Assembly: GCA_902776285.1 (NCBI GenBank)
Contig: CACYPK010000001.1
Span: 63,179 to 127,178, forward strand
Direction of reading: 5' to 3'
Source: an uncultured Eubacteriales bacterium
GTDB lineage: Bacteria > Bacillota > Clostridia > Peptostreptococcales > Anaerovoracaceae
Length of the DNA stretch: 64,000 bases
Shown here: positions 19,201 through 26,115 of the stretch, piece after piece
Layout: every line of letters begins with the position of its first letter
Numbering within the stretch: position 1 is the first letter of the stretch
Notes under the pieces: model-generated
Databases searched by the model: none
What the model was told of the DNA's origin: nothing
What the model saw: only the letters and a program-made list of their open reading frames with translations
Translations under genes and position numbers: made by a program

Positions 19201-19850
19201 ATTGGGATGATGGTGTTGTGACAAAAGAGGCGACAGAGACAGAGGCCGGTATCAGGACATATACCTGCAGGGAAGATCCTTCACATACGAAGACAGAAGC
19301 GATCCCTAAACTGATCAGCATCAAGAACGCGAAGGTCGTGCTGTCTGCTTCGGCATTCACATATAACGGCAAGGTGCGCAAGCCTTCGATCAAGACGATC
19401 GGCGGCAGGAAGCTGACGGCCGATACTGATTATACTGTCAAGTGGTCGAATTCCTCGTCCAAGAACGTCGGTAAATATACCGTCACCATAACAGGCACAG
19501 GCAATTACACCGGCGTAACGAAGGCGACCTACAGGATCAATCCTAAGGGAACGAGTCTCTATAAGCCTGTGAAGGCAAAACAGGCCGTTACGGTCAAGTG
19601 GAAGAAGCAGACCGCAAGGATGTCGAAATCCCGCGCCACCGGATACCAGATCCTGCTGGCGACAGACAGCAAGTTCACAAAGAACAAGAAGACGGTAAAC
19701 GTTAAGGGATATAAGACCGCGTCAAAGAAGGTCACTAAGCTGAAAGGCGGAAAGAAGTACTACATAAAGATCCGCACATACATGACTGTCAGCGGAACAA
19801 AATACTACTCCGCGTGGTCAAAGGCAAAAACCGTAACGACACTTAAATAA
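16230..19850 (+). CDS. Large modular secreted protein (DUF6273-like, InlB-type repeat, BIG2, Cys-pair repeats)
   Basis: 1206 residues, GTG start with AGGAGG 5 nt upstream. Order of parts: signal peptide (about 1-36); a Gly/Ile-rich repetitive region like a beta-solenoid (about 60-260); a DUF6273-like domain (about 380-560; WWLRSPGERD, GVRPAFNLD); an InlB B-repeat-like unit (about 697-765; GYTFKGWD); a BIG2 domain (about 766-848; GRVKGIKAGKATVTV); four Cys-containing repeats of about 45 residues (CAKCGET, CSGCDA, CETCGF); an MBG-like domain (about 1031-1110; TGTGNYTG); and a lysine-rich FN3-like end. There is no LPXTG motif, so it is either released or held by its basic C-terminus. Probably an adhesin or matrix protein; function not known. 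Confidence 0.8.
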   Translation: MDHSMKQVLRTRVFNCLTAFTVLVLLVLLMRATAYAEEQEPVTYMDWENGQLVEKTCTDYKFVDVRTIMQDGGMLDGGWYVVEGDVTFDRGEAFDGRINVINSAHLILMDGATLNAKQGIKVCVDRSGENEVVNTLTIYGQSEGTGKLNAIATDSHAAIGGNGVRDVGNTNFCDAGNVIINGGDIYAEGNLSAPGIGGGEQGKGGSVIINHGKLTAEGYAYSSGVIPAIGAGYGATDNGTVSVNEDLAVVAGDSKNDLTDVTGSYSQSHHQQYVYIGEPADHTVTYKVRHGKWDDKTTDDKTGSFRTVKGVAVKIPADEFPAVGNEPDAHYKKEGIWDPSQDTITSEDKTYTYYYSYEDDSSAIVGGTDVLGKGVNTAGAPTVMYGGNSWRVIGYKGFGVASTDENMTLLSSGHIGQTLFSQDNNNSYAVSDLKAAIDKIANALSPAEKAAVAERTLTAGNYAGSETDCIAGEPVSNALMWPLSTKEAHSVCNDLRIVDPDHPNQNNSRWWLRSPGERDVDIGMVYGNGSVDSRGFHVTVTTGGAGVRPAFNLDTDSILFTTPATGGKNSGEVGSDALAKVSKASGNSWKLTVKDSSRSGFTAKVDNTVDGAYPISYSGAKTGPNEYISAIVKDSEGNITYYGRIKNCASDDDESGNITINLKDKFSIDDKLYVFNEQYNGDNKTDYASDLRDVTVICTVIFLDGKGDDGQGNVLKTEDVIYGFAATAPEPPAPAAGYTFKGWDRDFSNIKENTVVKAEYEPIRVSSLRFRYVPSEIDEDAEDQITVSINPSDALNKTLEYISSDESVLTVSESGRVKGIKAGKATVTVRTTDGSNLKRSRTITVNHIHAWGDWEVVTAATEEAEGEESRTCAKCGETETRVIPELDHVHDLDLVEGTKATCTTSGTMDYYECSGCDAIYADENGENQISLGDLRIPATGHTAADPVKEGEETLPTCSSVGGYNLYTRCETCGFVLNVERVILPIDPEAHDWDDGVVTKEATETEAGIRTYTCREDPSHTKTEAIPKLISIKNAKVVLSASAFTYNGKVRKPSIKTIGGRKLTADTDYTVKWSNSSSKNVGKYTVTITGTGNYTGVTKATYRINPKGTSLYKPVKAKQAVTVKWKKQTARMSKSRATGYQILLATDSKFTKNKKTVNVKGYKTASKKVTKLKGGKKYYIKIRTYMTVSGTKYYSAWSKAKTVTTLK

Positions 19851-19876
19851 CCAGTCAAAGGAATGACAGACATGAG

Positions 19877-19909
19877 GCCCTCAGCTGTATTGAGCTGAGG
19901 GCTTCTTTT
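19877..19909 (+). terminator. Terminator after the large secreted protein
   Basis: Perfect 10-bp stem GCCCTCAGCT (19877-19886) with AGCTGAGGGC (19893-19902), loop GTATTG, then TTCTTTTC. Confidence 0.88.
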
Positions 19910-19954
19910 CAATTACGGAAAGGCTTTATTTTATGTCGGGCACATGTAAGACCC

Positions 19955-19985
19955 TGGTCATTATTCCCGCCCGATATGGTATAAT
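19955..19985 (+). promoter_or_regulatory. Putative promoter of the hybrid kinase cluster
   Basis: TATAAT at 19980-19985 preceded by TGG, an extended -10. The -35 region (TGGTCA at 19955, 19-nt spacing) is weak. Because this hexamer lies at the first in-frame ATG (19989), translation more likely begins at 20025. Confidence 0.5.
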
Positions 19986-20024
19986 ATTATGAATGTTTAT
20001 GCGGACATAACGAGAGGGTGGACA

Positions 20025-23018
20025 ATGTTTGGAAAGCGTTTTGAAATCAATGCGGATACACTTCCCGTTATTGAAGAGATAGGGCGCCACATGCCCGGAG
20101 GATTCTTCATTTACAAGGCATCGGGAGATGAAGAACTGCTTTATGTGAATCGTGCGGCCATGGATATATACGGCTGCGCGGATCTCGATGAATTCAAGGC
20201 ATTGACGGGATATACATTCAAGGGGATGGTTTATTCCGAGGATTATGACTCCATTTCGTCATCTATCAATCATCAGATAGAAACAAAAGATGACAACATG
20301 GATTACGTGGAGTACCGCATCGTCAGAAAGGACGGCGCGCTGCGCTGGGTAGACGATTACGGACACTATACGGACACAGAAGAATACGGCGGTATTTACT
20401 ATGTATTTATTTCGGATATAACCGAGAAGAAGGTGCGCAGAGATACTGACCTGGCTGTAAGGCAGGCTGTTATAGAGGCTTTGAGCGAATCGTATCATAC
20501 GGTGTGGCTGATCAGCGACGTGGAGACCGAAGAGTTTGCGCTGTATCGCGGCGATATATCCGGCAGCGCGGAAGAAGCCAAAGCTCTCCGCGAGGCCCTG
20601 AGCGGCATGAATTACTCTCAGGCTAAGGAATACTATATCAACGCTGCGATAGCGGAGAGCGACCGCGAGCGCATGAGAGAAGAACTGGATCTCAAACTGA
20701 TAATAGAAAAGCTGCACAATCAGCATCAGTTCAATGAGAATTATCTGCGCAAAATGAAAGACGGCAGCGAGAGATACTTCCGCATCGAATTCACAAAGGT
20801 GAAGATGCCGGGCGGAAAGTTGGGAGTCGTCTGCGGATTCAAGGACGTGGATGCCGACGTGCGTCAGGGACAGGAGATACAGAGAGCTCTCAGAGAAGCC
20901 GAGCAGGCGGAAGCGCGCGCCAGACAGGAAGACCTTGAGCATCAGCTGGCTCTTCAGGAGAAACTGCTCGAGCAGGAGAAAAAGAGGGCGGAACTCGACA
21001 ACATGATCACAGCCATGGCGTCAGATTACCGCAGTGTCTATCACGTCGATCTGGACGCGGATGACGCGGTCTGCTACCGCGCCGATCCGGATGATCCTTG
21101 GCAGAAACCTGAAGGAGCGCATTTCCCGTTCCATGAAAACTTCAGGATATACTGCGACAGCCATGTCGACGATGAATACAAAGAGGGCTTTATGGAATTC
21201 ATCGAGCCGGACAATATCCGGCTGGCTCTCTCTACTGAGAATATAATCGCCTACAGGTATCTTGCGAGGTGGGGAGACATTGAGTATTACGAGATGCTGA
21301 GGATGGCGGGGGTACGCCATCCTGCGGACAGGGATGATCACATAGTCCACGCTCTGGGCGTAGGATTCACTGTCATAGATAAGGAGATGCGCGAGTCCAT
21401 AGAGAGGAACCGAGCGCTTAAGGCGGCTCTGTCAGACGCTGAGCAGGCAAACAAGGCCAAGACAGCGTTTCTGTCCAATATGAGCCACGAGATCCGTACA
21501 CCGATGAACGCCATCATCGGTCTCAACAACATAGCTCTCAACAATCCGGACCTTCCTGATGTGACGAGAGACCAGCTAAACAAGATAGGCACGTCGGCCC
21601 AGCACCTGCTGAGCATAATCAACGACATCCTCGACATGTCGAGGATAGAATCGGGACGCATGACCGTCAATCCTGAGGAGTTCTCGCTGGTCAAGCTGCT
21701 TGAGCAGGTCAACACCATGATAGGCGGACAGTGCCGCGACGAAGGGCTGACCTACGACTTTGAGGTCAAGGGCAGGATAGACGGCTGGTACTTCGGCGAT
21801 GACATGAAGCTGAAGCAGATAATGGTGAACATACTGGGCAACTCAGTCAAATTCACGCCTGAAGGCGGAAAGGTCAAGTTTACCGTAGAAGAAGTGAACC
21901 GCATGGGCGGAAATGTAACGTTCCGCTTTGTAATGAACGATACGGGCATAGGCATGAGCAAGGATTACCTGCCGAAGCTCTTCGATACATTCAGCCAGGA
22001 GGACGCAAGCGCGTCATCATCAAACAAATTCGGCAGCACCGGTCTTGGCATGCCTATCACCAAGAGTTTCGTGGAACTCATGAACGGCCGGATCGAGGTC
22101 GAAAGCGAAAAGGGAGTGGGCTCGACATTTACAGTGACCATACCGCTCAGAGAGTCAGATCATGGCACCGAAGACGAAAGCGATCTTATGCCGCACGAGA
22201 TGTCGGTGCTGGTCATCGATGACGATCCTGTCGCCTGCGAACACGCCAAGGTCATACTCGGACAGGTAGGCGTAAGCTGTGATACTGTCACATCCGGCGA
22301 AGAAGGCTTCGAGATGGTAAAGGTGCGCCACGCAAGGCGCGAGCCTTACAACCTCATCCTCGTAGACTGGAAGATGCCGGGACTGGACGGCATAGAGACC
22401 ACGCGCAAGATCCGCAGTGTCATTGGCCACGAATCGGCTATCATCATTCTCACATCCTATGACTGGAGCGATGTCGCTGATGAGGCAAAATCAGCCGGTG
22501 TGGACACATTTGTTCCAAAACCGCTCTTTGCCGACAGCGTAATGGACGAGTTCAAGGAGGCGTTCCGCAAGAAGAACGAAGTGCTGCAAAAACAGGTGAC
22601 AGACCTGAAAGGCCGCAGGATACTCCTTGCCGAAGACGTTATGATAAACGCGGAGATCATGATGATGGTTCTGGGCATGCGCGAGATGAATGTAGAACAC
22701 GCAGAAAACGGACAGATCGCCGTGGACATGTTCATGGCAGCTGAACCGGGCTATTACGACGCGATCCTTATGGACATGAGGATGCCTGTGATGGACGGGC
22801 TTGATGCAACCAGAGCCATCCGCGCATCTGGGAGGCCTGACGCAGAGACCATTCCTGTCATAGCTCTGACCGCGAATGCGTTTGACGAAGACGTCCAGCG
22901 CAGCATGCAGGCGGGACTCAACGCCCACCTGTCCAAGCCGGTAGAACCGGATGCGCTCTTCGATACACTTGAAACCTTTATCGGAAGCTCGCTTCAGGAG
23001 GCCAGAAAGAATGGATAA
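20025..23018 (+). CDS. Hybrid sensor histidine kinase, cytoplasmic (PAS-PAS-like-HisKA-HATPase-REC-REC)
   Basis: 997 residues with no membrane segment. A PAS domain (about 15-140) is followed by a second sensory region, a coiled coil (about 285-325) and a PAS-like domain beginning DYRSVYHVDLDADD. The HisKA motif SHEIRTPMNA carries H488; HATPase N and G boxes follow (NILGNSVKFTPEGG, DTGIGM, GSTGLGM). Two receiver domains have phosphoacceptors D781 (LVDWKMP) and D917 (LMDMRMP). An upstream ATG at 19989 overlaps the -10 box, so the ATG at 20025 after GAGGG is used. It overlaps the next gene, a close paralogue, by 8 nt. Confidence 0.9.
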   Translation: MFGKRFEINADTLPVIEEIGRHMPGGFFIYKASGDEELLYVNRAAMDIYGCADLDEFKALTGYTFKGMVYSEDYDSISSSINHQIETKDDNMDYVEYRIVRKDGALRWVDDYGHYTDTEEYGGIYYVFISDITEKKVRRDTDLAVRQAVIEALSESYHTVWLISDVETEEFALYRGDISGSAEEAKALREALSGMNYSQAKEYYINAAIAESDRERMREELDLKLIIEKLHNQHQFNENYLRKMKDGSERYFRIEFTKVKMPGGKLGVVCGFKDVDADVRQGQEIQRALREAEQAEARARQEDLEHQLALQEKLLEQEKKRAELDNMITAMASDYRSVYHVDLDADDAVCYRADPDDPWQKPEGAHFPFHENFRIYCDSHVDDEYKEGFMEFIEPDNIRLALSTENIIAYRYLARWGDIEYYEMLRMAGVRHPADRDDHIVHALGVGFTVIDKEMRESIERNRALKAALSDAEQANKAKTAFLSNMSHEIRTPMNAIIGLNNIALNNPDLPDVTRDQLNKIGTSAQHLLSIINDILDMSRIESGRMTVNPEEFSLVKLLEQVNTMIGGQCRDEGLTYDFEVKGRIDGWYFGDDMKLKQIMVNILGNSVKFTPEGGKVKFTVEEVNRMGGNVTFRFVMNDTGIGMSKDYLPKLFDTFSQEDASASSSNKFGSTGLGMPITKSFVELMNGRIEVESEKGVGSTFTVTIPLRESDHGTEDESDLMPHEMSVLVIDDDPVACEHAKVILGQVGVSCDTVTSGEEGFEMVKVRHARREPYNLILVDWKMPGLDGIETTRKIRSVIGHESAIIILTSYDWSDVADEAKSAGVDTFVPKPLFADSVMDEFKEAFRKKNEVLQKQVTDLKGRRILLAEDVMINAEIMMMVLGMREMNVEHAENGQIAVDMFMAAEPGYYDAILMDMRMPVMDGLDATRAIRASGRPDAETIPVIALTANAFDEDVQRSMQAGLNAHLSKPVEPDALFDTLETFIGSSLQEARKNG

Positions 23019-26000
23019 CAGCAGGAAACCAATTCGAACTATAGCGATCACCGGCGCGGCGATAATAGTATTGATCCTTGTCGCAGGAACGATATGGATG
23101 AGTCATGCCGCGAGGAAAGACACCGAAACTGCCATAAGAAGGGTCAGTTTGCTGTACCTGGACGAGCTTGCCGGCAGGCGCGAACAGGTAGTGGAAGCTA
23201 ATCTGGAGAACAGGATAGAGACCATAGAGATCGCCGTCGGACTCATGACCGATGATGACCTCGCGACTGAAGAAAACCGCCAGGCCTACCAGGCGAGAAT
23301 GAAGGCGCTGTATCATCTGGATAAATTCGCATTTGTGGGAGAGAGCGGCACTATATACAAGGCTACGGGCCAGTCAGAGGATGAGATCAGCAACTACTCA
23401 TTTGACTATAAAAACATGACCGGGCCGGATATTTCCATTCTAAACTTGAACAGCGAAGAGAAAAAGGTTGTCATCGCTGTTCCTATCGAGCCTAAGGATC
23501 ACCTCGGCGATACGCTTGTGGTCTGTTTCATGGAAATGGGCATGGAGCAGATGCTCCACGGCGTATCCATGGAGTCGAGCGAAGACAACGCGACTTTCTG
23601 CAACCTGTACACGAGCAACGGCTATCCGCTGAGCAACGCGGTACTGGGAGGATTCGCGACAGAAGACAATCTGCTCGTCGCTCTGGAACACGCGGAATTC
23701 GAGGGCGGCTATACTCTCGACAAGGTGAAGGCGGACTTTGCTGACTGCAAGGGAGGCGAGGTGTCATTCACATATAACGGCAGGGAAGAGACACTGACAT
23801 ACGTGCCGGTTGAAAACACGGACTGGCTGCTGACATATCTGGTCAGGGAGTCATTCATAGGCGATCAGATCAGTGATATCACCAAGGGCACGCTCATCAG
23901 GAGCACGATGCAGTCGCTGCTCACAGTGCTTGCGCTTCTGCTGATGTTCATGTTCATCATTCGCCAGAACCGCAAAAACGCGAAGATGGTCGCCGAGCAC
24001 GAGGCTTCAGAGGCAGAGGCCAGAGTAAGACAGGAAGAGATGGAACAGCGTCTTGAGCTGCAGGAGGAACTGCTGACACAGAAGCAGCAGAGCGAGCAGC
24101 AGGATGTAATGATCAAATCACTCTCGTCCGACTATCGAAGCGTATATTACGTCGATCTTGATAAGAACGAGGGCGTATGCTATCAGGCCCGTACCGACCT
24201 GCCGGGATTCCGGGAGGGTGATGAGTTCAGCTATCTCGAAGCTGTCAAAGCATACTGCAACAACTACATTCTGGAGGAGTACAGAGAGCCATTCCTTGAG
24301 TTCGTACAGATAGATCATGTCAGAGAGGCCCTGAAGGATCATCAGATCATCTCTTACCGCTACATGATAGAAGTTGACGGCAAGCAGTCCTGGGAGGTCG
24401 TCAAGTTTGCCGGCGTAGAAGAAGAAAACGAAGAAAAAGAAGAAGGCCATGCGGTGCGCAAGGTCGGCGCCTGCTTCGCGGACGTCGATGAAGAGACACG
24501 GAACGAGCTTGAGACCAAGCAGGCTCTGACTGACGCTCTCAACTCAGCCGAGGAGGCCAACAAGGCCAAGACAGCCTTCCTCTCAAGCATGAGCCATGAG
24601 ATCAGAACTCCGATGAACGCCATCATCGGACTTGACAACATAGCGCTCAACGATCCGGACACACCGGCTAAGACAAAGGAATACCTTGAGAAGATAGGTG
24701 CGTCAGCCGAGCACCTGCTGCACCTGATAAACGACATACTTGACATGTCCCGCATCGAGTCCGGACGCATGGTCATCAAGAACGAGGAGTTCTCTTTCTC
24801 AGAACTGCTCGAGATGGTGAACACCATGTTCAGCGGACAGTGCGCGGATAAGGGACTGGAGTACCAGTGCCACATCACGGGAGACATAGACGACTACTAC
24901 GTAGGCGACAAAATGAAGCTGCGTCAGGTGCTGATCAATATCCTGGGCAACGCGGTCAAGTTCACGCCTGAAGGCGGCAAGGTCGATCTGACGGTCGAAA
25001 GGACCGCGAAATACGAGAACCAGTCGACTCTGCGCTTCACCATAGCCGACACGGGCATAGGAATGAGCAAGGAATACCTGCCTAAGCTCTTCGATACGTT
25101 CACGCAGGAAGACGCGTCCATGACGAATAAGTACGGAAGTTCGGGGCTCGGCATGGCTATCACAAAGAGCATAGTCGAGATGATGAACGGCCACATCGAG
25201 GTCGAGAGCGAGAAGGGCAAAGGCTCCACGTTCTATGTCACGGTGACGCTCATAAATGCCGCGCAGCATGAAGACGAGGAGACAGGAAAAGACATCAGAC
25301 CGGAAGAAATGACGGTTCTGGTAGTCGACGACGATCCTGTCGCCTGTGAGCACGCCAAACTGGTGCTTGAGAAGGCGGGCATAGCTGCCGAGATAGCGAT
25401 GTCCGGACCTGAAGCCATTGAAAAGACTAAGCTTCGCCATGCGAGGCGCGATCCGTACAACCTGATACTGGTCGACTGGAAGATGCCTGATATGGATGGT
25501 ATTGAGACAACACGCAGGATGCGCGAGATCATCGGCCATGAATCGGCAATAATCATTCTTACAGCTTACCGCTGGGACGATGTGGCGGATGAAGCGCTTG
25601 CGGCGGGAGTCGACAGCTTCCTGCCTAAGCCTCTGTTCGCTAACTCGGTCATAGAAGAGTTCAGGAGCGCGATGCACGCCAAGGGCATCATCTCCGCTGA
25701 AAAGATCAAGGTCGATCTGGAAGGCCGCCACATACTGCTGGCAGAAGACGTTCAGATCAACGCCGAGATCATGATGATGGTGCTGGCCGCGCGCGGCATG
25801 GACGCCGATCTGGCGGAGAACGGAAGGATAGCCGTAGACAAGTTCGAAGCAAGTGAGCAGGGACACTACGACGCCATCCTGATGGATATGAGGATGCCTG
25901 AGATGGACGGCCTTGAAGCCACACGCACGATACGCGCTATGGCAAGGCCTGACGCGAAGGAGATCCCTATCATCGCTCTGACTGCGAACGCGTTCGATGA

Positions 26001-26103
26001 AGACGTGCAGCGCAGCCTGCAGGCCGGACTCAACGCGCATCTCTCAAAGCCGGTGCAGCCGGAATCACTCTATGAGACTCTCGAGAGTCTTATAAAAGAC
26101 TAA
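23011..26103 (+). CDS. Hybrid sensor histidine kinase, membrane-bound (extracellular Cache-like-HisKA-HATPase-REC-REC)
   Basis: 1030 residues. Two membrane segments (about 11-31 and 300-322) flank an extracellular domain of about 265 residues that looks like a dCache ligand sensor. A coiled coil and the same PAS-like domain as in the previous kinase (DYRSVYYVDLDKNE) follow. HisKA H529 in SHEIRTPMNA, HATPase boxes, then two receivers with D822 and D959. From the PAS-like domain onward it is clearly a paralogue of the upstream gene, a tandem duplication with different sensors. The ATG at 23011 follows CAGGAGG; a longer frame from 22951 lies inside the upstream gene and is rejected. Confidence 0.92.
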   Translation: MDNSRKPIRTIAITGAAIIVLILVAGTIWMSHAARKDTETAIRRVSLLYLDELAGRREQVVEANLENRIETIEIAVGLMTDDDLATEENRQAYQARMKALYHLDKFAFVGESGTIYKATGQSEDEISNYSFDYKNMTGPDISILNLNSEEKKVVIAVPIEPKDHLGDTLVVCFMEMGMEQMLHGVSMESSEDNATFCNLYTSNGYPLSNAVLGGFATEDNLLVALEHAEFEGGYTLDKVKADFADCKGGEVSFTYNGREETLTYVPVENTDWLLTYLVRESFIGDQISDITKGTLIRSTMQSLLTVLALLLMFMFIIRQNRKNAKMVAEHEASEAEARVRQEEMEQRLELQEELLTQKQQSEQQDVMIKSLSSDYRSVYYVDLDKNEGVCYQARTDLPGFREGDEFSYLEAVKAYCNNYILEEYREPFLEFVQIDHVREALKDHQIISYRYMIEVDGKQSWEVVKFAGVEEENEEKEEGHAVRKVGACFADVDEETRNELETKQALTDALNSAEEANKAKTAFLSSMSHEIRTPMNAIIGLDNIALNDPDTPAKTKEYLEKIGASAEHLLHLINDILDMSRIESGRMVIKNEEFSFSELLEMVNTMFSGQCADKGLEYQCHITGDIDDYYVGDKMKLRQVLINILGNAVKFTPEGGKVDLTVERTAKYENQSTLRFTIADTGIGMSKEYLPKLFDTFTQEDASMTNKYGSSGLGMAITKSIVEMMNGHIEVESEKGKGSTFYVTVTLINAAQHEDEETGKDIRPEEMTVLVVDDDPVACEHAKLVLEKAGIAAEIAMSGPEAIEKTKLRHARRDPYNLILVDWKMPDMDGIETTRRMREIIGHESAIIILTAYRWDDVADEALAAGVDSFLPKPLFANSVIEEFRSAMHAKGIISAEKIKVDLEGRHILLAEDVQINAEIMMMVLAARGMDADLAENGRIAVDKFEASEQGHYDAILMDMRMPEMDGLEATRTIRAMARPDAKEIPIIALTANAFDEDVQRSLQAGLNAHLSKPVQPESLYETLESLIKD

Positions 26104-26115
26104 AGGACCGCGGGA

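Noticed and set aside
24799..26040. 413-codon minus-strand frame within the second hybrid kinase
   Set aside because: Fully antisense to receiver and HATPase domains with recognisable motifs; composition typical of shadow frames.
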